The notes: generated from the sequence alone by a model not told the origin. 64,000 bases of DNA from Acuticoccus sediminis (GCF_003258595.1 NZ_QHHQ01000003.1:682001-746000), one strand, 5' to 3'; numbered from the stretch's first letter, positions 52,915-62,903 are shown. Numbers and translations: made by a program.

Positions 52915-54306
52915 CTAGCGCGGCGCGGCGCCACCGGATCGCGCCTGAGCCGGAGCCGCCAGCGCTTCGGCGAGGCGGGCACGGAGCATCGTTGCAAGGG
53001 CGGCGTAGTCGCCGTCGAAGTGGTGGCCGCCGGGGCGCTCGATCAGCGTCGCCTCGCGCAGCCCGGACAACGTGCACCCGGTGTCGTCGTCGGCCGCCTC
53101 CTGCGTGCCGTAGACGCATACGACCCGGTCCGCCGGCAGCGCGGCCAGCGGCCCCGCGAGCGGGATCTCCGCGCCCGATGACAGCCCGAGCCAGCCGGAG
53201 ATCGTCACCTCCAGCGTCGTCGAATGCGCGAGCCCGAGCAGTCCGACGAGGACGGTCCGGTCCCGTGTCGCCTCGTCGAGCTTCGGCCAGGCGAGCGGGA
53301 GGACGTCGGCGCCGAACGAATAGCCGAGGAGCGCGACCTTCTCCACACCCCATGCACGGCCATAGTGCGCCGCGATGCGCTCGATCGCGTTCGCGATCTC
53401 CTCGGGGCTGCGCTCGCTCCAGAAGTAGCGCAAGGCATCCACCCCCACGACCGCCACGCCGTGCGCGGCGAGCCACTCGCCGATGGTCTTGTCGAGGTCG
53501 CGCCAGCCGCCGTCGCCGGAGATGAAGATCGCGAGCGCGACGGGGTCCTCGGCCGGGAGTTCGGTGAGCGGCAGGTCCGCGAGCGGATCGGCGGGGCCCG
53601 CGGCCATTGCGAGGACGGCGTCCGCCGCCGCCCCGGCCATCTCGGCGCCCACGGCCCGGACAGCGTTGCCGCCGGCGGCAACGAACGGCGCGACGTCGGG
53701 TGCCGGGGCGTCCGGCAGGATCAGCGTCCAAGGTCCCGGCAGGTGCCGGGGTGGGGCGAGGTCGAAGCCGCCGCCGTCCCGCGGGGTCGCGGCCGCGCCC
53801 GGGCACAGCGGACGGCGCGCCGCGAGAACCGGCGAAAAGCCAAGGCTGACGGCGCCGGCGGCCGTATTCTCCGGGGCCTGCGCGAGGGCCAGGTAGGCCA
53901 TCGTCCCTCCTTCGCTGCCGAGCCCGACGACGACGGGCCAGCGCCACGTCGTCATGCCGAGCTGGCGTTCGGCGAGGCGCGACAGCTCCTCGAAGTCGCC
54001 GAAGACGTAGTGGCAGCCGTCCCCGTCCTGCGCCTCCTTCAGCGCCATCAGGCCGGGAAGTTCGACGAGCGCGACGGCGGTGCCCTTCGCCACCAGCGCC
54101 TCCGCCTGCGCCCGGACGGCATCGGTCGTCCCGTCAGCATCCGAGACGAGGACCGCGAAGGTCTCGGGCTGGCTCTCCGGAGCCAGCACCGTGATGTCGC
54201 CGATGTGGGCGGTCGCGACGGTCGTGGTGCGAGGCGCCGCCTGAGCCGGAGCGGGTGTCACGGCGAGGAGGACGGCTGCCGCCGCGGCGGCCCGGGTCAT
54301 GAACAC
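52915..54306 (-). CDS. acvB: AcvB/VirJ-family protein, probable lysyl-phosphatidylglycerol hydrolase
   Basis: A 463-residue periplasmic protein with a signal peptide (about 4-24). It has two VirJ/AcvB halves; the C-terminal alpha/beta hydrolase half carries ISGDGGWRDLDKTIGEWLA and the nucleophile motif GYSFGAD. In Agrobacterium and Rhizobium, AcvB/AtvA is encoded with LpiA and removes lysine from lysyl-phosphatidylglycerol. The gene starts two bases after the lpiA stop, with AGGA close to the GTG start, so the two are coupled. Confidence 0.9.
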   Translation of the reverse strand: MFMTRAAAAAAVLLAVTPAPAQAAPRTTTVATAHIGDITVLAPESQPETFAVLVSDADGTTDAVRAQAEALVAKGTAVALVELPGLMALKEAQDGDGCHYVFGDFEELSRLAERQLGMTTWRWPVVVGLGSEGGTMAYLALAQAPENTAAGAVSLGFSPVLAARRPLCPGAAATPRDGGGFDLAPPRHLPGPWTLILPDAPAPDVAPFVAAGGNAVRAVGAEMAGAAADAVLAMAAGPADPLADLPLTELPAEDPVALAIFISGDGGWRDLDKTIGEWLAAHGVAVVGVDALRYFWSERSPEEIANAIERIAAHYGRAWGVEKVALLGYSFGADVLPLAWPKLDEATRDRTVLVGLLGLAHSTTLEVTISGWLGLSSGAEIPLAGPLAALPADRVVCVYGTQEAADDDTGCTLSGLREATLIERPGGHHFDGDYAALATMLRARLAEALAAPAQARSGGAAPR

Positions 54307-54307
54307 G

Positions 54308-56959
54308 TCAATCCTGCCTCTGTAGTGCGCCGGGGCCGCGCGAGATGAGCCGCGTCGCGTCCATCAGCACGCGCGGTACGGCGAGCGGCCCCGTGTAGGC
54401 CAGATAACGCGGTTGCCAGTCCGGCCTGAACTTCGCCTTGAAGGCCCGCAGGCCGCGGAAGTTGTAGAACTGGTTGCCGTGCTCGTAGATGAGCCGCGCG
54501 AACCGGCTCCATGCCGGGGCCAGCGAATGGTCCGGCATCCCCGACATGGGCGCGAGGCCGAGGTTGAACGTCGCGGCCCCTTCGGCCTTCGCCGCCTCCA
54601 TCAGCGAGATGAACATGGCGTCCATCGTGCCGTTCGGCATGTCCGGCACGTGCCGCATGAGGTCGATGGACACCTGACGACCGCCCGCGCCGCGCCAGAT
54701 GTTGGCGAACGCGATCGGCCGGCCGTCGTGCTCGATCACGGCCTGGTCGAAGCGCTCGATGTACGGATCGGACCAGAAGCCGAGCGAGAACCCCTTCTCG
54801 CGGCCCTTCTGCTGGGCGAGCCAGGCGTCGGATATCGCGCGAAGCTGGGGGAGCATCGACGGCACCTCGGCGGCGGGAACGATGCGGAAGCCGAGTCCGG
54901 CCCGCTCGGCCCGCGATTTGGCCTGGCGGAGCTTTGCACCGGCCGAACCCTGAAACGAGAACTTCGCGAGATCGACGATGGCCACCTCGCCGAGCTTGGC
55001 GAAGGAGAACCCCGCGTCGATGTAGTGCGGCAGGAGCTGTGGCCCGACCTCGTAGAATGCAGGGTCCCCGCCGCATCGGTCAGCGAGTTCGCGAAACCGC
55101 CAGATGAGGTCCACCGCGACTTTCGGATCGTCCGCGACGGGGTCGCCCATCGCGAGGACGGTCTTGCCCTCGACGCCGTACATCACGAAGCCCGTGCCGA
55201 CGCCGGAGATCAGGAAGGACTTGTCGCCCAGCAGCGCGAGTTGGGCCCCCGGGTCCTCGACCTGCCCGACGATGGCGGCGATCTTCTCGAACTCGTCCTT
55301 CCCGGGAGGCGCGGCGGCGGACGGGGCGCGCACCACACGATAGAGCGCGTAGCCGGCGAGGACGATGGCCGCGCCCAGTGTGCCGCGCAGGAAGCGCGAT
55401 GCGTCGCCGTCGAGCGCGAACCGCCACCAGAGCTCCCGCGAGTAGTCGACCGACCGATAGGCGAGGAAGCCGAGCCAGACCGAGAGGCCGATGGCCACGG
55501 CCATCGCGCAGATCCAGGGCCAGGACGGCGTCGCCCCCCACGCGCCGCCTCCCCGGTAGAACGCGCGACGCGACGCGAGAAGGAGCGCGAGCGCGGTGGT
55601 GCAGACCGCAGCCTCCTCCACGTCGAGCCCCTTGAAGAGCGAGAAGACCGCACCGGCACCGACGAGCGCCACGGCGATCTGCCACGACGCGCGGCGCCGC
55701 CCGAGCAGCCCGACGGACACCACGAGAAGCGCCGCCCCGACCACGCTGGCGAGGAAATGGGACGTCTCCACGAAGGGAAGCGGCAGGAGATCCGCGAGGA
55801 TCGCGAGCCGCGTTCCCTCCGCAGGAGCCGCGCCGGAGAGCAGGAGGACGACCCCTCCCCCGAACACGGCGAGCCCGGCGATGCGCGGGACGAACGGCAT
55901 GACGGTCTGCGCGGCGCGTGAGCCGATCGCGGCCACCCGCGCCCGCGATGCGCCGACCTCGCCGGCCACGAAAAGCACCAGCGCGAAGGCGAACGGCACG
56001 AGGTAGTAGACCAGACGGAACAGGATGAGGGAGGCCGCGATCTCGGCATGGGCGGTGGACGGCAGGCCGAGCAGGATGACGGCCTCGAACGCGCCGAGCC
56101 CGCCCGGCACGTGGCTCACCACTCCGGCCACCGTCGCGAGGGCGAACACGACGAGGAAGCCCGGATACCCGATGTGGATGTCCGCCGGCAGCAGCAGCCA
56201 GAGCGCGAGGGCAGCGGCGAGGATGTCCGCCATCCCGAGCAGGACGATCGCAGCGCTCGTCCTCGAGTCCGGCAGTCGCACCGTCCAGCCCGAGACGTTC
56301 AGCGTGGCGGACCGGCCGCGATGCCAGACCGACCACCCGGCGACGGCAACGAGGGCGCCGGCGCCGGCGGCGATCCCGGCTCCACGCGGCAACCCGGCGA
56401 CCGCGCTGACGACGGACGGCTCGATCATCACGCATACCGCCGCGACGAGCGCGAGGCCGATCCAGAAGCTCACGGCGCCGAGCAGCGTGACCGCGAGGAT
56501 CTGCGACGGCGCGAGGCCGACGGTCCGGTAGCGTCGCAGACGGACGGCGCCGCCGGTCAGGACGCCGAAGCCGAGGACGAAGGTGAAGCTGTAGCTGATG
56601 AAGGCCGTCACGGCGACGAAGCGCGGCCTCAGGTGGGTGACGCCGACCTGCCGCAACGCCACGTGCTCGTAGCCGACGAGCGCGCAGTAGGAGAGCGCGC
56701 TGGCGGCGAAGGCGGCAAGGATCACCCAGCCTCGCGTGTTCGCCAGCGCGGTGCCGATATCCGCGAGCGTGACGTCGCGCAGGACACGATGGAGCTCGGC
56801 CGCGATGGAGATCAGCAGCAGCGCGAGAACGGCCAGTCCGAGATAACGGACCGCGGACGGCGGGATCCTTCTGCGAAGCGCTCCGATCCACCCGGACCGG
56901 ACAAGCCCGGACCGGGCCGCCGCGGGAGTTTCGACAGTCGTGTCTGCAGTGCCACGCAT
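54308..56959 (-). CDS. lpiA: Phosphatidylglycerol lysyltransferase/flippase LpiA (MprF family)
   Basis: An 883-residue membrane protein that transfers lysine from lysyl-tRNA to phosphatidylglycerol and flips the product, lowering surface charge against acid and cationic peptides. About 14 membrane segments cover residues 1-550. The soluble C-terminal synthase domain (about 570-880) has the MprF blocks FVMYGVEGKTVLAMGDPV, FYEVGPQLLPHYIDAGF and LGLAPMSGMPDHSLAP. The ATG at 56959 was preferred to an in-frame GTG at 56989. It forms an operon with acvB. Confidence 0.94.
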   Translation of the reverse strand: MRGTADTTVETPAAARSGLVRSGWIGALRRRIPPSAVRYLGLAVLALLLISIAAELHRVLRDVTLADIGTALANTRGWVILAAFAASALSYCALVGYEHVALRQVGVTHLRPRFVAVTAFISYSFTFVLGFGVLTGGAVRLRRYRTVGLAPSQILAVTLLGAVSFWIGLALVAAVCVMIEPSVVSAVAGLPRGAGIAAGAGALVAVAGWSVWHRGRSATLNVSGWTVRLPDSRTSAAIVLLGMADILAAALALWLLLPADIHIGYPGFLVVFALATVAGVVSHVPGGLGAFEAVILLGLPSTAHAEIAASLILFRLVYYLVPFAFALVLFVAGEVGASRARVAAIGSRAAQTVMPFVPRIAGLAVFGGGVVLLLSGAAPAEGTRLAILADLLPLPFVETSHFLASVVGAALLVVSVGLLGRRRASWQIAVALVGAGAVFSLFKGLDVEEAAVCTTALALLLASRRAFYRGGGAWGATPSWPWICAMAVAIGLSVWLGFLAYRSVDYSRELWWRFALDGDASRFLRGTLGAAIVLAGYALYRVVRAPSAAAPPGKDEFEKIAAIVGQVEDPGAQLALLGDKSFLISGVGTGFVMYGVEGKTVLAMGDPVADDPKVAVDLIWRFRELADRCGGDPAFYEVGPQLLPHYIDAGFSFAKLGEVAIVDLAKFSFQGSAGAKLRQAKSRAERAGLGFRIVPAAEVPSMLPQLRAISDAWLAQQKGREKGFSLGFWSDPYIERFDQAVIEHDGRPIAFANIWRGAGGRQVSIDLMRHVPDMPNGTMDAMFISLMEAAKAEGAATFNLGLAPMSGMPDHSLAPAWSRFARLIYEHGNQFYNFRGLRAFKAKFRPDWQPRYLAYTGPLAVPRVLMDATRLISRGPGALQRQD

Positions 56960-57179
56960 GTGCTTTACTCGATCGGGCAACCAACCCACCGCGGTCGGTG
57001 CGCACGCTCCGGCGAGCGGATCTATACTTCATTGCCCCAGGGCTTGGAAGCGCCAGCGAGGCGTCCGGAACGAACCCGCCTGCTGCCGCGTCGATCGATG
57101 CCGTCCCGATTTCGACCACCTCGGATGCTGCCTCCGCCCCCGTGCCTTCGGATCGGGGGCGGCGCCCGAACGCCGCGTG

Positions 57180-57959
57180 TCAATGCAGGCGGGCCAGCAC
57201 CTCCGCCTGCAGCTGCTCGAGCCGCTCCAGCCGGGCGATGTGCTGGGTGAGCTGGTAGTCGATCTTCTCGTGGATCTGGCGGACCTCGAGCTCGGCCTTC
57301 AGGTTGACCTGATAGTCGTTCTCGGCGCGCAGGCGATCCTTCGCCTCCAGCCGGCGCTGGCTCATGATGATGATGGGGGCCTGGATGGCGGCGAGCGTCG
57401 ACAGCGCGAGGTTGAGGAGAATGAACGGATAGGGGTCGAACGGCACGAAGAGCCAGCCCGTGACGTTCAGGATCATCCACAGCGTGCAGATCGCGCAGAA
57501 CGAGAGGATGAAGCCCCAGGATCCGCCGAACGCGGACATGCGGTCGGCCATCCGTTCGCCGAAGCTCGCCTGCGCGTCGTAGGCCGTGCCCGCGACCTCG
57601 GTGACGAGATCGCCGGTCGTGATGCTCTCGATGACTTCCCGCTCCAGCGGGCCGAGCTCGCCTATGGCCGACGTCAGCAGCTCGGTAATGTACCTCCGCC
57701 GGTATTCGTCGAGGTCCCGGCGGCAGATCCATGCCCCCTCGCGCCAGGCGGGGTGGTCGCGCGCGAGCAGGGCCGACACCGTCGGCCGCACGGCGGCGTA
57801 CGCGACCGCCTGATCGAATGTCACCGGCTGGCCGCATATGACGCACGCGACGTCGGGGACGGGGAGCGTCCCGCCGGTGTCGTCGCGGCGCGACGGGGCG
57901 CTGCCGGCCTGTGGTGCATCCGGCAACCCGCGGCCCGGACGTTCGGGGACGATCGACAT
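57180..57959 (-). CDS. DUF1003 membrane protein with N-terminal zinc-binding-like segment
   Basis: A 259-residue protein. DUF1003 is recognisable from GERMADRMSAFGGSWGFIL, two membrane helices (about 160-180 and 195-210) and the adjoining QAPIIIMSQRR segment. A coiled coil ends the protein (VRQIHEKIDYQLTQHIARLERLEQ). The N-terminal part has CVICGQ and a later Cys, perhaps a zinc site. GGAGG eight bases ahead fixes the ATG at 57959. The function of DUF1003 is not known. Confidence 0.85.
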   Translation of the reverse strand: MSIVPERPGRGLPDAPQAGSAPSRRDDTGGTLPVPDVACVICGQPVTFDQAVAYAAVRPTVSALLARDHPAWREGAWICRRDLDEYRRRYITELLTSAIGELGPLEREVIESITTGDLVTEVAGTAYDAQASFGERMADRMSAFGGSWGFILSFCAICTLWMILNVTGWLFVPFDPYPFILLNLALSTLAAIQAPIIIMSQRRLEAKDRLRAENDYQVNLKAELEVRQIHEKIDYQLTQHIARLERLEQLQAEVLARLH

Positions 57960-58409
57960 CAAACGACCTCCGCGACTGCGCGGGATGGAAGACGCGCCGC
58001 AGTCGAAAACTCGCCCTCGAAAGGAAGCGTGGCGAAGCGCTCGGGCGGCGTCGCAGTCCGGCACCGCGTCGGCGGCATCTGAGCCTGAAACGGCAATGTG
58101 TCAAAGCGGTGCGGCATATCCGAAATGCGGGGTCGTTCCCTCGCCAAACCGGAAAGCCCTCGGCGCTCTCCGGACGCGACCGCTTGACATTCGTCAAGTC
58201 CACGACGGTTTGAATGGGGCACGCGCAGGCCGACCGCCGGCGTCTCGCCGGCGCGGCAGCGTCTCGCCGGCAACATGTGACCGCATGCGGATTGCCCCTG
58301 CCCTCGCCGTCCCGGACCGTCGGGGCGGAGTTGCCGCAAGGGCGCGGCCGGTCTCCGGTGGGAGGATCGCCGTGAGGTTCGAGGCGGCGCAGGATTCCGG
58401 AGGCCGTGC
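57960..58409. other. Divergent intergenic region with palindrome and tandem repeat upstream of kup
   Basis: Two structures lie in this 450-base region. CTTGAC-N4-GTCAAG at 58183-58198 is a perfect palindrome that overlaps a TTGACA -35-like element. A 19-base unit containing GCGTCTCGCCGGC is repeated at 58240-58252 and 58259-58271. They lie about 140-230 bases ahead of kup and may be an operator and a leader element. No RNA gene was recognised. Confidence 0.45.
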
Positions 58410-60305
58410 GTGAGCATCGAGAGATCACCGACCGCGCTGGCTGTCCGCGCTCCGGCCGAGCCCGCGCGCCAGGGCCTCGCGCTCGCCGCGCTCGGCATCG
58501 TGTTCGGCGACATCGGGACGAGCCCGCTCTACGCGTTTCGCGAGGCGGCGACGGCGGCCGGCGGCGCCACGGCGGTCGAGGTGATGGGTGCCCTGTCGCT
58601 GATCGCCTGGGCGCTCCTTCTTTCGGTCTCCGTCAAGTATGTCTCGGTCCTGCTTCGGGTCGACAACGGCGGCGAAGGCGGCATCATCGCCCTCGCCGCC
58701 TTGCTCGATCTGCATCGCGCCCGCCGCGGGCGCCGGGCGGTGATGCTCGGTGTGGCACTCGCCGGCGCGGCCATGCTGTTCGGCGACGCTATGATCACGC
58801 CGGCGATCTCGGTCCTTGCCGCGGTCGAGGGGCTCCGGATTGCCATGCCCCGGCTGGATCCGGCGGTATTGCCGCTCGCCGCCACGATCCTCGTCGTCCT
58901 CTTCGCGATTCAGGGCGCGGGGACCGAGTTGATCGGTCGTTGGTTCGGACCCGTCATGCTGGCCTGGTTCGCGGCCATCGGAACCCTCGGCGCGATCGCA
59001 GTCGCCTCGCGCCCCGAAGTGCTGGCCGCGCTCGACCCACGGCATGCGGCAACCCTCCTCGCGACCCATCCGCTGCGGGCCACAGCGATCCTCACCGCGG
59101 TCTTCCTCGCGGTCACGGGCGGAGAGGCACTCTACGCGGACCTCGGCCAGTTCGGACGCAGGACCATTGCCCGCGCCTGGTACCTCGTGGTGCTCCCGGC
59201 CCTCCTCCTCAGCTACTTCGGACAGGGCGCCCTGGTCCTCGCCGAGCCCCACGCGCTCGACAGCCCCTTCTACCGGCTCGTCCCCGACGCCCTGCGGCTG
59301 CCGATGATCGCGCTGGCAACGCTGGCGACGATCATCGCCTCGCAGGCGGTCATTTCCGGCATCGCGAGCCTGGCCCGGCAGGCCATGGAGCTTCATCTCC
59401 TCGTGCCGCTGCGCGTGGTGCACACGAGCCGGACCAACGAGCATCACGTCTACCTGCCGGCGCTCAACGTGCTGATCGCCACGGGGACCGTCCTCATTGC
59501 GGTCGGCTTCGGCTCGTCCGGCGCGCTCGCCGACGCCTACGGGCTCGCGGTCGCGGGGGCGATGATCACCACCACCATTCTCGCAATCGCATACCTGCGC
59601 CGGCGGCATCACCGTCACGCCGCCGTCGTCGTGGCGCTGTTCCTGCCGCTTCTCGCCATCGACGTCACCTTCTTCGGCTCCAGCCTCGGGAAGATCGCAA
59701 ACGGCGGCTGGTTGCCGCTCACGCTGACCGCGCTGGCGTTCGGCGCCATGGCGAGCTGGCACATCGGGCGGCGCAGGCTCGTCGAGGTGGGCGGGCACGT
59801 CGGCACTCCGGTCCCCCGGTTCGCGCGCGAATTCGCCCGCAGCAAGGCGAACATCTCGGCACCGATCGTCGCGTTGATGCGCCCGGGCGAGGGAACCGTC
59901 GCCAGCCTCGACCAGCTGCGCCGCATCCTCGGGGTCAATCCGGACCGCGTCGTGATCGCCTCGGTCTGGGTCGGATCGAAGCCGCGGGTCGGGCAGGATG
60001 ACCGGGCCACCGTGGTGTGCCTCTGCGATGGGATGTGCCGCGTCGACCTCAAGGTCGGTTACCTGCAGCAGATCGACCTTCCGTCGCTGCTGTCGCCGGA
60101 ACTCCTGCGGCTGGGGATCGAGCCGGACGAGGCGGTCTATCTGGTAAGCCACGACCGCCTCGTGCCTCCGCCACGGATCCGCAGCCTCACGGACCTAGCG
60201 AGCGTCGCCTTCATCGTCCTGTTCCGTCTGGCCGAGCGGGCGACCGACCGGCTCCGCCTCCCTACAACGCGCACGCTCGAGGTCGGCGTACACAAGCAGC
60301 TCTGA
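58410..60305 (+). CDS. kup: Kup-family low-affinity potassium importer
   Basis: A 631-residue proton-coupled potassium transporter. It has the signature GDIGTSPLYAFRE at 33-45, YVSVLLRVDNGGEGGIIAL near residue 85 with conserved Asp and Glu, and about 12 membrane segments, followed by a cytoplasmic C-terminal domain from about 450. The GTG start has GGAGG upstream. Size and topology fit the family. The gene stands alone. Confidence 0.95.
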   Translation: MSIERSPTALAVRAPAEPARQGLALAALGIVFGDIGTSPLYAFREAATAAGGATAVEVMGALSLIAWALLLSVSVKYVSVLLRVDNGGEGGIIALAALLDLHRARRGRRAVMLGVALAGAAMLFGDAMITPAISVLAAVEGLRIAMPRLDPAVLPLAATILVVLFAIQGAGTELIGRWFGPVMLAWFAAIGTLGAIAVASRPEVLAALDPRHAATLLATHPLRATAILTAVFLAVTGGEALYADLGQFGRRTIARAWYLVVLPALLLSYFGQGALVLAEPHALDSPFYRLVPDALRLPMIALATLATIIASQAVISGIASLARQAMELHLLVPLRVVHTSRTNEHHVYLPALNVLIATGTVLIAVGFGSSGALADAYGLAVAGAMITTTILAIAYLRRRHHRHAAVVVALFLPLLAIDVTFFGSSLGKIANGGWLPLTLTALAFGAMASWHIGRRRLVEVGGHVGTPVPRFAREFARSKANISAPIVALMRPGEGTVASLDQLRRILGVNPDRVVIASVWVGSKPRVGQDDRATVVCLCDGMCRVDLKVGYLQQIDLPSLLSPELLRLGIEPDEAVYLVSHDRLVPPPRIRSLTDLASVAFIVLFRLAERATDRLRLPTTRTLEVGVHKQL

Positions 60306-60343
60306 TCCCGGAATGCCACTCGCGCCGCCCGTCCATGTTCCGG

Positions 60344-61609
60344 CTAGCGCATCGACTCCCGGTGCCGCCGGAACGCGCTCTTCACGCAGGCGCCGTCCCG
60401 TTCGGCCTTCAGCGTCATGACGGTCGACGGCGACAGGCGGTGCGGGCTGAGCTGCGTGCCGGTCGCCGAATTGAACCGCTCGAGGGCCGCTCGCGACCTT
60501 GCCCCCCACACGCCGTCGACCGGACCCGGCTGGCAGCCCAGGCGGTCCAGTTCCTCCTGGACGCGCCGCACCGTCTCCGCAGCCCGCCGGTCGATCGGTT
60601 CCGTCGTGGAGCGGACCGCCTCGCTCGTCTCCGACACGATGCGGAAGGCGCCAGCGCCGGCATCGACAAGAACGAGTGTGAACTCCACCGAGCCGCTGAC
60701 CCTCACGTTTCGGGCGGTCGCCTCGGCGGCGAAGTCGGCGACGCCGGACACGGCACACACGCTCCGTTCGCACTTCGCCGTCGGCGTGCCGCGGACCTGG
60801 AGGGAGCGAACCGGATACCGGCCGATGTAGGCCGCGATGCTCGCGACCACCTTCTCGCGCGGCAGCGCCTTCTGGCCGTAGTAGTCGACCACGTCCGCGT
60901 ACCGGGTTTCGGCGGAATACCTCGCCTGGGCGGCGTTCTGCCGGCTCCCGGCCTCCATGTGCTCGACGACGAAGGCGACGGCCGCGTCCTCCAGCGCACG
61001 AGGCTCGGGCGATTCCGGGGCGGCCGCGGGTTCCAGCACGCGGACCATGATTCCCAGATAGCGGGCCCTGTCCGGGGTCAGCTCGGCCATCTGATAAGGT
61101 CCGGGCCGGGTCACGAAGTCGATGGCGGCTTCGTTCAATCCGAGCTTGGTGAGATAGGCGCCGACGCGGGCGTTGCCGACGCCTGTTTCGTGCTTCGCGC
61201 CGTTCCGCTCGACGTAGGCCGCGTGGAAGCCGATCATGGCGTTCGGCTGCATGGCTCTGGGCTGGCCGCCAAGCCAGGCAAGGGCGCACGCCGACAGGCA
61301 TTCCGTCCCGTCGATGACCACGGTCCCCAGACCGCGGAGGCGGATCAGCTTGCCGATTTCAATGCCCGCGTCGAGGCTTCCTCCGGGACTGCTCAACAGG
61401 ACGATCCCGACCGGAACGTCGGAGATAACCTCCTGGAATACGTATTGATCGCCAGGCAGAAGCTCGCCCTCGACGAGAAATATCGGAAGGGTCTCGTCCG
61501 CTGGCGGGAGCCGCTGGATCGTGGCCGCTCCCCCCTCGGCCGCCTCGAACACGAAAGCGGCCATGATCACGGTCAGTATCAGTGACTTTGAAAATCCAAG
61601 CGCCAACAT
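60344..61609 (-). CDS. Secreted ClpP-like serine protease-fold protein with peptidoglycan-binding domain
   Basis: A 421-residue exported protein with an N-terminal signal or anchor (about 8-29). Residues 40-170 have the ClpP/crotonase-like fold seen in COG3904 proteins: SSPGGSLDAGIEIG at 73-86, nucleophile-like Ser106 in CLSACALAWLGG, and His129 in IGFHAAY. The C-terminal part (about 340-400, LDRLGCQPGPVDGVWGARSRAAL) is a peptidoglycan-binding module. The arrangement suggests a periplasmic peptidase held at the cell wall. It is convergent with kup; the substrate is unknown. Confidence 0.8.
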   Translation of the reverse strand: MLALGFSKSLILTVIMAAFVFEAAEGGAATIQRLPPADETLPIFLVEGELLPGDQYVFQEVISDVPVGIVLLSSPGGSLDAGIEIGKLIRLRGLGTVVIDGTECLSACALAWLGGQPRAMQPNAMIGFHAAYVERNGAKHETGVGNARVGAYLTKLGLNEAAIDFVTRPGPYQMAELTPDRARYLGIMVRVLEPAAAPESPEPRALEDAAVAFVVEHMEAGSRQNAAQARYSAETRYADVVDYYGQKALPREKVVASIAAYIGRYPVRSLQVRGTPTAKCERSVCAVSGVADFAAEATARNVRVSGSVEFTLVLVDAGAGAFRIVSETSEAVRSTTEPIDRRAAETVRRVQEELDRLGCQPGPVDGVWGARSRAALERFNSATGTQLSPHRLSPSTVMTLKAERDGACVKSAFRRHRESMR

Positions 61610-61847
61610 GGCGCCACTTTGCCGCCTTGTTTTTCACAAGGCAATATTTCGGGCACGACAGATCTCCATTGCCCTTTCGTGACATTCACGATGAGGTTTA
61701 TTGACGAGTGCGCCCTCGCGGCCGACATCCGCCCGCATGACGCCGCCTCGACCGTGCCGCCACGACGGCGACGGACCGGCCACGCCGGATCCAACGACAG
61801 ACGATCTCGTGGGCTGCCGGCGGCAGTTCCGCGATGGCAGGTCCCGA

Positions 61848-62903
61848 TCACCGACCCATGAACCGTCGCTGCGCCTCGATGCGGTCCGCCGCGGAGAGGA
61901 TGACGTCGGCGATGCGGTAGCCGGCAAGGGTGATCCTCTGCTCCGCCGTCACCTGGAGCCGCTCCCAGTATCCGGGCGGCAGCTCGGGCGCATCCGTGAC
62001 CGGCGAGACACCGTTGAGGATGAAGTTCACCATGTTCTGGACGAGCTTGTCGGCCGACTGGTCCTTGTCGGGGTCGCTGGCCGTCTCCAGGTCGAAGGCC
62101 CAGTCGACCGCGATCTGGTGGCTCTCGACGGCCCAGCTCCGAAATGCGTCGGGATCGCCGAGCGGATGAGCCTCCAGCTCGGCAAAGGCGGACCGGGGAT
62201 GGCGGTTCGTGAAGGTCAGGGCCGCGCGGTCGACTGCTTCGAGAGACGGGACCCGCAGCGCGTTGCTGTCCCAGAGGACGTGGAGGGGAATCGGCGTCCG
62301 CGTCACCGGGTCCAGGACGTAGCTCATCGTCGCGCCCGCGTTGCCCGTCGGGAAGTCGGCCGAGAAGAGATCGCCGACATGCATCGGCTGGTGGATGTCC
62401 CCGATGATGTGGAGCACCCAGCAGAGGGCGAACGCGCGCTCGGACGGGTCCGCCTCGGGGTTGCCCAGCATCGCGGAGGTCAGCGACAGAGCTTCGAGCG
62501 CCTGCCCGGCGGGTCCGCCGCGCCGCGCCTCGGCCGCGGCGACCGCTTCGGGCGGCGCATCCTCGGCCAGCACCGGCCAGCGCGCCGAGTGCCATGTCAG
62601 TCGATCGTTCGGAGTGAACTTGCTGTCGTCCGGCCAGCGCGCGCACTCGATGAACATCCGCCGCACGCGCTCCTTCCCCCTGGCGTCACCGACGGCCACC
62701 CAGAACGGCGCCGGATCCGGATGCCTGAGAAATATGAGCCCCAGCTTGTCGATCAGGTCGGGACGGGCACGCTCGATCTCGGCGAAAGCGATGGCGGCGG
62801 TCACCATGTGTCCGGGATGGTCCCAGGCACGGGCCACGTTCACCGTTGCAGGAAGCGCCGCAAGCGCCACGGCTGCAACTGCGCCAGTCCATCGCTTCGG
62901 CAT
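61848..62903 (-). CDS. S1/P1-type zinc-dependent nuclease
   Basis: A 351-residue secreted enzyme of the S1/P1 nuclease and phospholipase C fold. After the signal peptide, the mature chain begins with Trp27-Asp-His, whose N-terminal Trp supplies zinc ligands in the family. Further zinc ligands occur in TWHSARWP and in LHIIGDIHQPMHVGD. It cleaves single-stranded nucleic acids or removes 3'-phosphates outside the cytoplasm, probably for phosphate or nucleoside supply. I preferred the ATG at 62903 because GGAGG is eight bases upstream; an ATG at 62909 is too near. Confidence 0.9.
   Translation of the reverse strand: MPKRWTGAVAAVALAALPATVNVARAWDHPGHMVTAAIAFAEIERARPDLIDKLGLIFLRHPDPAPFWVAVGDARGKERVRRMFIECARWPDDSKFTPNDRLTWHSARWPVLAEDAPPEAVAAAEARRGGPAGQALEALSLTSAMLGNPEADPSERAFALCWVLHIIGDIHQPMHVGDLFSADFPTGNAGATMSYVLDPVTRTPIPLHVLWDSNALRVPSLEAVDRAALTFTNRHPRSAFAELEAHPLGDPDAFRSWAVESHQIAVDWAFDLETASDPDKDQSADKLVQNMVNFILNGVSPVTDAPELPPGYWERLQVTAEQRITLAGYRIADVILSAADRIEAQRRFMGR

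Noticed and set aside
58184-58409. Region ahead of kup considered as a c-di-AMP or other riboswitch
   Set aside because: I could not find the conserved stems or loops of any riboswitch class; only a short palindrome and a tandem repeat are evident.
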